Positions 1 to 7,444 of a stretch of DNA of 64,000 bases are shown piece after piece. Position numbers and translations under genes: made by a program. Every line of letters starts with the position of its first letter. Positions within the stretch are counted from its first letter, which is position 1. This stretch comes from Roseibium aggregatum (GTDB lineage: Bacteria > Pseudomonadota > Alphaproteobacteria > Rhizobiales > Stappiaceae), in contig NZ_JABFCZ010000023.1 in NCBI RefSeq assembly GCF_014692675.1, positions 1 through 64,000 of the forward strand. The letters are read 5' to 3'. The notes beneath the pieces were generated by a model. It worked only from the letters and a program-made list of their open reading frames with translations. It was not told the DNA's origin and ran no database searches.

Positions 1-57
1 ACCGAAACGATGCAAACTGAAACATGATCGCAGGCAGATGGTCAGCCGTGCCCGAAC

Positions 58-125
58 TGTCCGGGAATTACTGAAACGGTTGTCCGGGATTTAGCGTAAT
101 CGCTGTCCGGTATTTCTGAAATCCG
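58..125. repeat. three tandem TGTCCGG repeats, possible IS21-type terminus
   Basis: Three units begin with TGTCCGG at 58, 81 and 104 (spacing 23 bp), each followed by an AT-richer tail ending in TGAAA or GTAAT. Repeated TGTCCG units are typical of the multi-repeat termini of IS21-family elements. No istA/istB gene lies to the right, so this would be one end of an element located left of the window or a solo end. The family assignment is by resemblance only. Confidence 0.4.
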
Positions 126-237
126 CAGGTACCTTGAGAAAATGGCGGAAAATCACCACATTATTGGGGTGGCAATATAGAGTTAGGCTTTCATTTCCAG
201 GGAAGAATCTCTGCGAACAGTAACGAATGTTGCCAGA

Positions 238-1500
238 CTAAAGTTCTTCTGCGCCTTCGAAAATGAAGGGATTGAGGAAAATCCGGTTCCAAAACTGATT
301 GCGGTCAACTTGGCTCAATGCCGCTTCGTCGCAGGTGGGCTCCCAATGGAGGCGCAGCGTTTCCAATTGGTGTTTGATGATGCCCGCCGCGTCTTTCTCG
401 TTCAGTAGAAATTGCGGTGCGGCTTCCAGGCAAGTCGCCAGGGTACTCCGGCGGTTGTCCTGCGTTATCAACATCGCCTGGCTGGCTTCATTGCCCGCGC
501 GGTTTTGCGGGCATATGTCGTAAGCCGGGGTGAGCGTCAGGTTATTGCCGTCCCAGAACGCCGCGTGGTTTCGAGCGTGGTCATCCGTATTGCCGCAAAG
601 GATATTGAATACCAAGCGACTGAACAGTTCCCGCAGGGTATCCTTTGGCGACGTGAAGCGGTGCCGGATGATTTCGGCCAGATCCCAATAGCTCGCATAG
701 CGAGCCATCATTTCATCGAGGCCGAATAGCGTGAGCGCAGACACCATCGCTTTGCGTTCCCAGCCCGATGCGGATTTTTTGCGGTCAAAACGCTCGACCA
801 AGAGCACGTCTTTTCCCGCAACCCTTTCCAAACGCACGGGAGCCACGTTAAGGCCAGCGGTCGCAGCGAGGCGCATGGCGATATATTCCGCCTTCACGAC
901 GTTGTAGGTGTCGGTAGAGGACGAAAACTTGGCAATGAGCTTGCGGTCGCCGTCTTCAATCATTGCCTTGGGGCGGGCGCCCCCGAGGGAGCTACCGTGG
1001 AAGAGGGCTTGATCAAGATCCGGCGTGAGTGGAACACCGGCTTCGACTTTCTCGGCGGCTGTGAGCAATTCCGTTAGAGTTGCTGTCTCTTTCGCGCGCG
1101 GAACGTACTCGGTCGGCGATGCTTGAAAGTCCAGCGCGCCAATTCGGTCTGACCCAGACTCTAAAAGGTAAGTCAGCTCATCGAGCGCCCCAATATCGAC
1201 ATCCTTACCCTTGAGCCCGAATTTGCGGTTGAGAATAACGCGCCGTCCCCAGGCATCAGGCGCACCATCGCGCAGGCAACTGGCCATATTCAGGCCGTTC
1301 AGAGGAAGAATGGCGCCCTGTTTTAATGGGAGTTCGGGTTCGTAGATCGGGATAGCGCCCTTCCGATCGAGATAGCTGCGGCCATAGTTGAAGATAAGAC
1401 GGTCGCCGTCGCGAGACAGCAAACCGGCCACTACAGGTTCTGTAGCGCCGGGCAGCCAAATCCACACATAGGCTTCATCGTAGCGGGCTTTAGAATTCAT
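238..1500 (-). CDS. hipA: HipA-family serine/threonine kinase toxin
   Basis: A 420-residue HipA-type toxin kinase, about the usual length (E. coli HipA is 440). HipA kinases phosphorylate a cytoplasmic target (glutamyl-tRNA synthetase in E. coli) and cause dormancy. Visible parts: N-terminal HipA couple region (about 10-100), ATP-binding loop SSLGGARPK (about 170-178), catalytic loop NTDDHARNH (about 304-312) and the Mg-binding Asp of PAYDICP (about 327). The start overlaps the upstream HipB-like gene by 11 bases, indicating translational coupling. Catalytic residues look intact, so the kinase is probably functional. The physiological target in this host is unknown. Confidence 0.9.
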   Translation of the reverse strand: MNSKARYDEAYVWIWLPGATEPVVAGLLSRDGDRLIFNYGRSYLDRKGAIPIYEPELPLKQGAILPLNGLNMASCLRDGAPDAWGRRVILNRKFGLKGKDVDIGALDELTYLLESGSDRIGALDFQASPTEYVPRAKETATLTELLTAAEKVEAGVPLTPDLDQALFHGSSLGGARPKAMIEDGDRKLIAKFSSSTDTYNVVKAEYIAMRLAATAGLNVAPVRLERVAGKDVLLVERFDRKKSASGWERKAMVSALTLFGLDEMMARYASYWDLAEIIRHRFTSPKDTLRELFSRLVFNILCGNTDDHARNHAAFWDGNNLTLTPAYDICPQNRAGNEASQAMLITQDNRRSTLATCLEAAPQFLLNEKDAAGIIKHQLETLRLHWEPTCDEAALSQVDRNQFWNRIFLNPFIFEGAEEL

Positions 1501-1828
1501 CTTTTACAGCCTTTGTGCTTGTACGAACGGCTTTAGGGAGCAGGGTGAGCTTATCGCGCGCCGTTGCCAGATGCCGAGTGAGCGTTGTCGGGTCGGCGTC
1601 GAACAGCCGAACGCCGAGGATCGCCGCGACTTCAAAGACGGCGCCAATGGAGCAGCCCATGTCGCCGTTTTCAATCCGGTGTGCGAGGCCGCGCGAAATG
1701 CCCGCGCGTTCCGCTAGTTCAGCAATGGTCAATCCGCGCTCAATACGGGCGTTGTGAATCGTAAGCCCGAGCAGTTCGGCGGCTTCCTGGCCATAACGTG
1801 AGTATGTGCGGGTCATAGGCTTTGCCAT
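1490..1828 (-). CDS. hipB: HipB-like XRE antitoxin/autorepressor
   Basis: A small helix-turn-helix protein (112 residues from the chosen start) with an XRE-type domain around 25-80 (motifs LTIAELAERAGISRGLAHRI). It should bind and neutralise the HipA kinase encoded immediately downstream and repress the operon. An ATG at 1840 is possible, but the ATG at 1828 (MAKPMTR) has GGAAG 6-10 bases upstream, whereas 1840 sits directly against an operator-like palindrome, so 1828 is preferred. The gene overlaps hipA by 11 bases. Confidence 0.85.
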   Translation of the reverse strand: MAKPMTRTYSRYGQEAAELLGLTIHNARIERGLTIAELAERAGISRGLAHRIENGDMGCSIGAVFEVAAILGVRLFDADPTTLTRHLATARDKLTLLPKAVRTSTKAVKDEF

Positions 1829-1840
1829 CTGAACTTCCAT

Positions 1841-1970
1841 GTTCCATTAATAGGGCGTATTGCTCTCTTATGCTCTATTTGTGGAACATCATAGCACAAT
1901 TCAAGTGGGGGTGGCTAATAATTGTTCTATAAATGGATCGTAAGGAAGCTTCGCGCTCTGTTTATGGAGC
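1841..1970. promoter_or_regulatory. hipBA promoter with four operator-like palindromes
   Basis: Four 16-bp imperfect palindromes share the form GYTCYRTNNNTRGRNC at 1841-1856, 1872-1887, 1924-1939 and 1955-1970. Start-to-start spacings are 31, 52 and 31 bp, close to 3, 5 and 3 helical turns, so all four would lie on roughly one face of the helix. They sit directly upstream of the antitoxin start, as expected for HipB operators, which occur as four sites in E. coli. The -10/-35 elements were not identified with certainty. Confidence 0.65.
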
Positions 1971-2186
1971 ATTATAGGGCGTTGTGAAAAGGGTTGGATG
2001 CTCTCAGAATGCCAGACTTTGATGAGCGTTCGGTTGGCAGTGTCCCATTGGGACCAAAATATTCTCAGTGTCCCAAATTTGTCCCATGGAAAGTATATAA
2101 ATCACTAGGGTCGAAACCCAATCAGCCTATTGATCTGTTGCCGCAAATCAGATTCACAGCGTCCAATCATGAGATTGGAGGCGTGG
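1971..2186. other. intergenic stretch, no gene seen
   Basis: The stretch lies between the hipBA operators and the IS5-type fragment. A 93-residue plus-strand frame here shows no recognisable domain and overlaps the transposase start. It presumably contains the left end of the IS5-type element, but I could not define the inverted repeat because the right end is missing. Confidence 0.4.
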
Positions 2187-2474
2187 ATGGCCCGTCTGTT
2201 TTGGCTTTCGGACACCCAATGGGCGACGATAGAGCCCTACCTGCCCAAGAACCAACCGGGTGCTCGCCGTGTTGATGATCGCCGGGTGATCTCCGGCATC
2301 ATCCACGTGCTGAAGACGGGATGCCGTTGGTGCGATTGCCCGCAGGACTATGGCCCTTCGACGACAATCTACAACCGCTTCAATCGCTGGTCACGTAGGC
2401 GCTTCTGGGTGGACCTGCTGGAAGCCCTGGCGACATCGGGTGCGGTGAGCAGGAGCACTGCGATCGACCGGAGC
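2187..2474 (+). pseudogene. IS5-family (IS427-type) transposase, N-terminal fragment
   Basis: From MARLFWLSDTQW the frame reads as the N-terminal DUF4096 domain of an IS427-group IS5 transposase (motifs RRVISGIIHVL, CRWCDCP, TTIYNRFNRW) and stops resembling it after about 95 residues at TAID near 2474. The catalytic DDE part is absent. The same frame stays open beyond this point only because it runs antisense through the integrase remnant. Loss of the 3' end together with the integrase C-terminus indicates a deletion with its junction near 2475. Confidence 0.8.
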
Positions 2475-3164
2475 ACGCCGTGCCTCCAGGTAGGCGTTGA
2501 CATCCTGCTGGAAAGACGCCGGAAAAGCCTCAAGCGGCAGGTGCTCACGCGGTGGCCTGAACGAGATCGGCGAAAGGTCGATCCGAGGCCAGTCATCGAC
2601 CTGATCTCTTGCCGCGTTCCAGCAGTTTGGAATCCACCTTGCCAGGTCCCTGGGCTTGCCCTTCAAGGTTCGTGTCGTCATCCAAATATAAAAGCGTTGG
2701 ACCGTGTCATCGCAAACATCGGCAGGTGCAATGCCGTTTGCGGCGCACCAGTTGGAAAAGCTTGCAAGGCCTTCTGCCAGTCGCCTGTCGTCCGAAATCT
2801 GGTGGAAGAGGCGGCCCCAGTCCGGAGTGCCTCGGGCGAGCCCCCGATGTTCCGGATCGAGGACGCCCGCTTCTTCAAGGGCTGCGCGAAACAGGCTACG
2901 CAGATTGGAAAGCGTTTTGGGTGTCATCCCGTTTGCCCGCGGGCGGATCGCCCGGAAGGCGGCTCTCAGGTCTTCCAAACCAGCAATGGGTTTGTGAAGC
3001 GGGAAGTCGGCGAGTTCTGAAATCCGCTTCACGGCCGAGTGCAAATCCCGCATAACCGTCGCGCTGACAGTCTCTTTGCCGGCCTTTTCTGCGAGGATCT
3101 CCAACACCTTGGCCAGGTTGATCTCCTGCCCCGTATTGAGTTTTTGTTTGTCGATATTTTCCAT
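2475..3164 (-). pseudogene. site-specific integrase-like protein, C-terminally truncated
   Basis: About 230 residues starting at MENIDKQ (GAGG lies 9 bases upstream; longer starts at TTG 3194 and ATG 3179 have weaker sites). The segment has the helical SAM-like look of tyrosine-recombinase DNA-binding regions (for example KTLSNLRSLFRAALEEAG, SDDRRLAEGLASFSNWCAANG), with no catalytic R-H-R-Y part. Reading is cut at about 2475 by the IS5-type fragment. Neighbouring excisionase-like and small genes support an integrative element. The assignment is moderate because the catalytic domain is missing. Confidence 0.6.
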
Positions 3165-3280
3165 GTTGGCCTCGTTCATGAAGATTGATGACAAGGAGTG
3201 ACATTCGGGAAGACTATACCAGAGAAGATGGAACGATTACTTGGATGACTGGTTCCCGAATTCTCTCTAAAGCTCTGGTG

Positions 3281-3502
3281 TCACTCGCGTTTTTGAATTT
3301 GACGGCACCTCTGTTCTTCATCGGAAAGTGTCCAGTCTTCGATCCCCAGGAGCCTGTTGAGTTCGGCGGCCGGAACCAGCCGCGAGCCGCCAATCTTCAC
3401 CGAGGGAAGGGAGCCGTCAGAAATCCAGCGGCGCACCGTGCGCTCGTTCTTGCCGGTTGCCGCTGCTATCTCGCTCGCGCTGCAATGGGTTCGAACAGGC
3501 AT
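3281..3502 (-). CDS. excisionase-like helix-turn-helix DNA-binding protein
   Basis: A 73-residue protein with a MerR/excisionase-type HTH_17 domain: CSASEIAAATGKNERTVRRWISDG followed by the wing SLPSVKIGGSRLVPAAELNRLL. Such proteins act as recombination directionality factors or small transcriptional regulators. Its ATG shares one base with the stop of the upstream 55-residue ORF (TAATG), so the two are translationally coupled. It lies upstream of the integrase fragment on the same strand, which fits an element-borne xis-like role. Confidence 0.7.
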   Translation of the reverse strand: MPVRTHCSASEIAAATGKNERTVRRWISDGSLPSVKIGGSRLVPAAELNRLLGIEDWTLSDEEQRCRQIQKRE

Positions 3503-3669
3503 TACTTGCCGTCCCCTGGCCGGCTGGGCGGACGGACGGTTTTGTCGAGGGGGTCGTCTGACAGTGAAGACCTAAATTGTAGGCGTGCTTCGGCAACAGC
3601 CAACAAGCGGGCGAACGCCATAAGGGCCGCCTTTTTCTCCTGAAACTTGTCTGGTTCCTGCCTCGCCAT
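3502..3669 (-). CDS. small hypothetical protein coupled to the excisionase-like gene
   Basis: A 55-codon frame starts with ATG at 3669 (MARQEPDKFQEKKAALMA), has an alanine-rich amphipathic first half and ends with TAA sharing a base with the next ATG (TAATG). The coupling and position in the element operon argue that it is translated. There is no strong Shine-Dalgarno sequence. I do not recognise a family. Confidence 0.5.
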   Translation of the reverse strand: MARQEPDKFQEKKAALMAFARLLAVAEARLQFRSSLSDDPLDKTVRPPSRPGDGK

Positions 3670-3720
3670 CCACGAAAGCTAGAGGGGCATGGGAGCGGAC
3701 GCTAAATGGCCAAATCAACT

Positions 3721-4530
3721 TTATTTTTGTTTGGCGCATTCCCGGGCCGTTCGTACCCGGCTGCGCCAGGCCTCCGGCGAATAGCAGAGGCCGACCGGCT
3801 TGCCGGCAACCTTCAGGAAATCGATGAGCCGACCAGAGACTTCACCGGCATGGTCGCTGCCTGGTGCTGCCACCGACATGCCGACCGGCTTGCCGATGAT
3901 CTCTTCGTACAGGCAAAGCATGTTGTCCAGCCAGTTGTTGACCTGTTCATTGCCGTGGTGGCCGGGCTTCACCGTGACGCCGCGAATTTGGGTCAGGTCG
4001 TCAATTGACTGAGTACAGCGCCGGCGCAGGTCCCGGGCGGCGTGGATTGCCCCGGATCTGTCCCGGTCAAACCCGGCCAGGGAAACGACAAGGGCAGTCA
4101 GGTTCTGTTCGTCCCTGTCGGACACCTCAGACAGGGCGTTGGCCAGAGCCCGGTCTTCAATGCCATCGATCGCATCAATCGGATCAACGCCAAGACACTG
4201 GAAGACTGAACCGGCACCGGCGCGATAGCGGGCTGGAGACGGTGCGGGGAGTTTGATGCGTTGAAAGTCTTCGGGAAGGTCTTCGCCGTCTCGATGGGCA
4301 AGCGAATGGGCATGGCGCAGAAAGCGCTCAAGGGTGCTCTTGAGCTTCTTCAACCGCTTGATCGTGTCCTCGTCCGGAACGAGTTGGGACCGGGTACGTC
4401 CCAGACCGCTCCAGAAAAGGGCAGCATCAAACCGCTGCTTGCGCGAAAAGACCTTGGACGGCTCCACACGAAGAGCCCGCGCGAGCGCTCCAAGATCCTC
4501 GTCAGAATAACAGATGTCGACTGAATCCAT
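3721..4530 (-). CDS. hypothetical protein of the integrative element
   Basis: The frame is open for 329 codons, but the plausible start is the ATG at 4530 (MDSVDICYSDEDLGALARALRV), giving 269 residues; the 60-residue extension upstream has a composition unlike protein. The N-terminus could fold as a helix-turn-helix (DEDLGALARALRVEPSKVF), followed by a charged helical stretch (DTIKRLKKLKSTLERFLRHAHSL as separate short motifs) and a mixed C-terminal region. I do not recognise the family. It is collinear with the two small element genes downstream. Confidence 0.5.
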   Translation of the reverse strand: MDSVDICYSDEDLGALARALRVEPSKVFSRKQRFDAALFWSGLGRTRSQLVPDEDTIKRLKKLKSTLERFLRHAHSLAHRDGEDLPEDFQRIKLPAPSPARYRAGAGSVFQCLGVDPIDAIDGIEDRALANALSEVSDRDEQNLTALVVSLAGFDRDRSGAIHAARDLRRRCTQSIDDLTQIRGVTVKPGHHGNEQVNNWLDNMLCLYEEIIGKPVGMSVAAPGSDHAGEVSGRLIDFLKVAGKPVGLCYSPEAWRSRVRTARECAKQK

Positions 4531-4740
4531 CAGTGCTGCTCGCAGTCCCCACGATACGCATGATATTGGGCCGTCTCTCCTCAAGGATGCAACGGTGGAC
4601 CATCCTGCCTCCACCAATGCTCCACACGATGTGGGGTCATTAACATCCGCCCGGACATGGCGACACATGCTAGCCGGACGCAAGCACACCTGGGTCAGTT
4701 GTTCAATCAACCGCAGCTTTGGGACGAGGCGGGCGCAAAA

Positions 4741-4815
4741 TGGAGCAGTTCAGCGCTTCGTGAGCAGCAGAATCATAATCCGCGTGTCAGGGGTTCGGGT
4801 CCCACCTATGGTGAG
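4741..4815 (+). other. degenerate tRNA-Met(CAU) 3'-half, possible att site
   Basis: The stretch 4761-4803 matches an elongator tRNA-Met core: anticodon arm around GAATCATAATCCGCG (anticodon CAT at 4774-4776), variable region, and a T-arm like GGTTCGGGTCCC. The anticodon stem has one mismatch and the T stem at least two, and no paired acceptor stem is evident, so this is not a functional tRNA. tRNA 3' halves are common attachment sites of integrative elements, and integrase/excisionase-like genes lie next to it. Confidence 0.5.
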
Positions 4816-4850
4816 CTACTCCGGATTCATTGGACAAGTTTCGGCGTAAA

Positions 4851-5730
4851 TTAAGCTACTCTGTGCACCTGCTGATCGGGTTGGTGTTGTTCAATGCGCT
4901 GCCAATAGACCACGGCAGGAGGTTTGCCGCCAAGGGCTGAGTGGGGGCGTTTCCGGTTATAAAAGTCCATCCATTTCCGGACACCGGCCCTGGCTTGCGA
5001 GCCGGTTTCCCAGGCGTGCAGGTAGACGCACTCGTATTTGAGCGTGCGCCACAGCCACTCGACGAAGATATTGTCGAGGAAACGCCCCTTGCCGTCCATC
5101 GGGATGCGCACGCCCATCCGCCGCAACCGGTCCGTCCATGCAAACGAGGTGAACTGCGATCCCTGGTCTGTATTCATGATTTCCGGCGCACCGAATTTGT
5201 GGATCGCTTCATTCAACGCCTCGACGCAGAAATCGGCTTCCAAGGTATTGGAGATGCGCCAGGCCAGCACCTTGCGGGTGAACCAGTCCATAATCGCGAC
5301 AAGGTAGAGGAACCCACGGCGCATCGGCAAATACGTGATGTCAGTCAGACGCCCAGACCTGGTTTGGCCGTTCCACCCGCAATCCCTTCAACAGATATGG
5401 CCAGATCTTGTGTCCCTTGGCCGGCCTGCTTGTATTGGGCTTCTGGTAGACCGGCATCAGGCCCATGAGCCGCATCAGTCGCCGGATCCGCTTCTCGTTC
5501 ACCGGATGACCTTCGTTTTTCAAGTGCCAGGTCATCTGTCGGACACCGAAGAACGGCGTCTCCAGGAACTGTTCATCGATCTGGCGCATCAGGGTGAGGT
5601 TCATCTCGCTCTCACCCTTCGGCGTGTAATAGAAAGACGAGCGCGAGATCGACAGCACAGAACACTGCTTGCCGATCGACAATTCAGGATGACCCGGCTC
5701 GATCATGCCGCGCCTCACTTCACGCCCCAA
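4851..5730 (-). pseudogene. IS3 OrfB transposase (rve domain), frameshifted
   Basis: The N-terminal part (5341-5730: HTH_21 region, MRQIDEQFLETPFFGVRQM, ending NQVWASD) and the C-terminal part (4851-5330: rve integrase core with MDWFTRKVLAWR, NTDQGSQFTS, DNIFVEWLWRTLK, RPHSALGGKPP) belong to one protein. They are separated by a 4-bp tandem duplication (GTCAGTCA at 5340-5347) which places TGA right after WASD. Removing four bases restores the expected WASDITYLPMRRG reading. The DDE residues themselves are present but split. Confidence 0.9.
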
Positions 5731-6011
5731 GGCTTGAGCTTTCTGGACAAAAAATCGTTGGCGACCGCCAGCTCCCCGATCTTGGCGTGGAGCTCTTTCA
5801 CCTGGTCCTCGTTAGCCTCCGGCTTTCGGTTGCCGCCACGTGCGAACACGTCCGAAGCGCCTTCCAGAAGAGCTCGCTTCCATTGATGGATCATGGTCGG
5901 ATGAACACCGAAGCGGCTCGCCAGTTCAGATACTGTCTCCTCGCCCTTCAAGGCTTCAAGGGCGACTTTCGCCTTGAATTCCGGCGAGTGCTGCTTGCGT
6001 TTCGACATCAC
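5715..6011 (-). CDS. IS3 OrfA transposase subunit
   Basis: A 98-residue OrfA with the HTH_Tnp_1 pattern (QHSPEFKAKVALEALKGE, SELASRFGVHPTMIHQWK) and a C-terminal leucine-zipper-like helix (VKELHAKIGELAVANDFLSRKL). It overlaps orfB by 16 bases, the normal arrangement for programmed -1 frameshifting to OrfAB in IS3 elements. This subunit appears intact, but its fusion product would be broken by the orfB frameshift. Confidence 0.88.
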   Translation of the reverse strand: MMSKRKQHSPEFKAKVALEALKGEETVSELASRFGVHPTMIHQWKRALLEGASDVFARGGNRKPEANEDQVKELHAKIGELAVANDFLSRKLKPWGVK

Positions 6012-6068
6012 TGATCTCCTTTTCTCGAAGACCAGCAGACAACAATTCGTAGCTTACGTCAGTGTCCG

Positions 6069-6515
6069 AATTTCGGGAGGTAGCTCAGTAGGCATGATGA
6101 AGACCTCTCCCTTCCGATACTTCAAAACCAGCTCCGAAATCATCCGCCTGACCGTGAGGATGTTCGTCCGATTTCCTCTTTCACTGCGCAATGTCGAGGT
6201 TCTTCCGTAGTGCGCGGGATCGACACAAGCTATGAACGATACTGTTCTGCCAGAACCTTTGAACAAGCCAAGCCCCGGACGGTGCTGGGGGCTTGGGCGG
6301 GGGTATAGACGAGCATTGCCTTAACCCTAGTTCGTAAGGGACGCGGTTGAGGACGTGAACTAGTCGTTCTCTACCAAAACGGAGCAACTCCAAAGGTGAC
6401 CTATGCAGTCTCGGCATAGTAGGGTCCCATCACGAGCAGTTGTTGCTGCAGTGCAGCGAGGGCATAAAGAAAGCAGGTGAAATGCCGATTGCGGTGCATT
6501 GCGGGAAGTATAGAG
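6069..6515. other. intergenic, no convincing gene
   Basis: Short open frames on both strands (70-80 codons) between the IS3 right end and 6515 overlap one another and show no recognisable domain or ribosome-binding site. A G-rich run lies at about 6280-6305. I see nothing else that I can support. Confidence 0.4.
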
Positions 6516-6749
6516 ATGAACAAGGCTTATGAAGCAATGAACGTCCAGTCCTTTGGCGGCCTGTTCATGTCCTGCACGCAGTCGATCGTTTCGGCGGTCG
6601 CTCGCGGTTTCGACGAATTCGCGGCGGCCCGGGCGTTCAGCCTCGAAATCGAGCATCTGAACGCGAAGTCCGATGCCCAATTGGGCGCACTTGGACTGCA
6701 GCGCGAGGACATTCCGCGCTATGTGTCGGAAAGGCTGATCACCCTTTAG
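6516..6749 (+). CDS. DUF1127-like small protein
   Basis: A 77-residue protein from ATG 6516 (MNKAYEAMNVQ), preceded by GGGAAG; an upstream in-frame ATG at 6477 is less likely. The C-terminal part (LNAKSDAQLGALGLQREDIPRYV) has the pattern of the DUF1127 tail common in alphaproteobacteria, where some members (CcaF/YjiS type) bind RNA and affect sRNA maturation. The N-terminal half is unrelated to standard YjiS, so the role here is open. Confidence 0.6.
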   Translation: MNKAYEAMNVQSFGGLFMSCTQSIVSAVARGFDEFAAARAFSLEIEHLNAKSDAQLGALGLQREDIPRYVSERLITL

Positions 6750-6830
6750 GAGCCGATTTACGCGCGCCGCATGTGCTAGGATCGGCGGTAGCCACTTTGT
6801 CATTGGCTGCCGGCGGCGAGATCGTAGGGA

Positions 6831-7283
6831 TTAGTCGAGCGGCTCTGCATCCCAGAAGTCCATTAGAAGCGGCAGAACGGTGTTCGCCTCGGGGCCGCAG
6901 GCGACTTTGTCCATGAATTCCTTGTTCGCGAGATTAGCCAGGATCGGATGATCGGCGATCTCTTCCGGCGCGGCGGTCTTCAGCGCCATCGACCAGTCGG
7001 GAAAACAGCGCCTTTCCCGCTGGCCCTGCGTCAACACAACCTTGGTGTGGTGCCTCGGGTCGGCGAGGATCATTTCGGTCAGGCTTTTGACCTCACCCGA
7101 CTCGCCCTCGAGCAACTGCATGAAGCTGCCGACGTGCCCGTCGCGCCCCGGCACGAAAAGCAGGACCCCGGTGATTCCATGCGCCGCGTTATAGGCGCGG
7201 CTAGCTTCCACGATCTCGGCGATGGTTGCGTCTGACATGCCCGGCGCGGCCTGACTTACATAGACGAGGTGATGGACGGTCAT
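6831..7283 (-). CDS. BLUF-domain blue-light sensor
   Basis: A 150-residue single-domain BLUF protein. BLUF domains bind FAD and sense blue light by hydrogen-bond rearrangement. Visible hallmarks: Tyr8 (LVYVS), Asn32 (YNAAHGITGVLLF), Gln56 in MQLLEG, the DPRHH segment and Trp97/Met99 (PDWSM). The Tyr-Asn spacing of 24 equals that of AppA; six extra residues lie between Asn and Gln. There is no output domain, so it is a short BLUF protein that signals by protein contact or by its C-terminal tail. It is divergent from iclR with a 161-bp shared promoter region. Confidence 0.9.
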   Translation of the reverse strand: MTVHHLVYVSQAAPGMSDATIAEIVEASRAYNAAHGITGVLLFVPGRDGHVGSFMQLLEGESGEVKSLTEMILADPRHHTKVVLTQGQRERRCFPDWSMALKTAAPEEIADHPILANLANKEFMDKVACGPEANTVLPLLMDFWDAEPLD

Positions 7284-7351
7284 ACAGGCGTTCTCCCATT
7301 GGCTTCATATTCCATCTAACTTTCGAAAAATCGCACCGTCAACGCCCATAA

Positions 7352-7383
7352 TTTCACCATATGAAAATCCATACAATATTGGA
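7352..7383. promoter_or_regulatory. candidate IclR operator palindromes
   Basis: Two inverted repeats lie next to each other in the BLUF-iclR intergenic region: TTTCA-N5-TGAAA at 7352-7366 and TCCATACAATATTGGA at 7368-7383. The position upstream of the IclR gene suggests autoregulation. No direct binding evidence is available and the repeats are short, so this is a candidate only. Confidence 0.4.
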
Positions 7384-7444
7384 AAAATAAATTGACGGTA
7401 ATCGCTAGTCGCCACATCATGGCCGCCAATCGGGAGGACATGAC

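Larger units (their letters stand above)
4831..6068 (-). mobile_element. IS3-family insertion sequence (about 1.24 kb)
   Basis: Contains an orfA/orfB transposase pair read leftward. Ends are approximate: TGGACA...CGTAAATTAAGCTAC from 4831 and, inverted at the other side, GTAGCTTACGTCAGTGTCCG ending at 6068, which share several positions as imperfect terminal repeats. A target duplication was not defined. The orfB frame is broken, so the copy is probably not autonomous. Confidence 0.8.

Noticed and set aside
1994-2275. 93-codon plus-strand frame
   Set aside because: It overlaps the transposase start in another frame and shows no recognisable sequence.
2391-2474. C-terminal extension of the integrase frame (APAHRTRCRQGFQQ...)
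   Set aside because: This part is antisense to the IS5 transposase fragment and has no integrase resemblance, so the gene was ended at 2475.
3185-3643. 152-codon plus-strand frame
   Set aside because: It overlaps the HTH gene and the 55-codon ORF on the other strand, and has no domain or ribosome-binding site.
5974-6266. Overlapping 70-80 codon frames on both strands right of the IS3
   Set aside because: No domain and no translation signals. They span the IS terminus.
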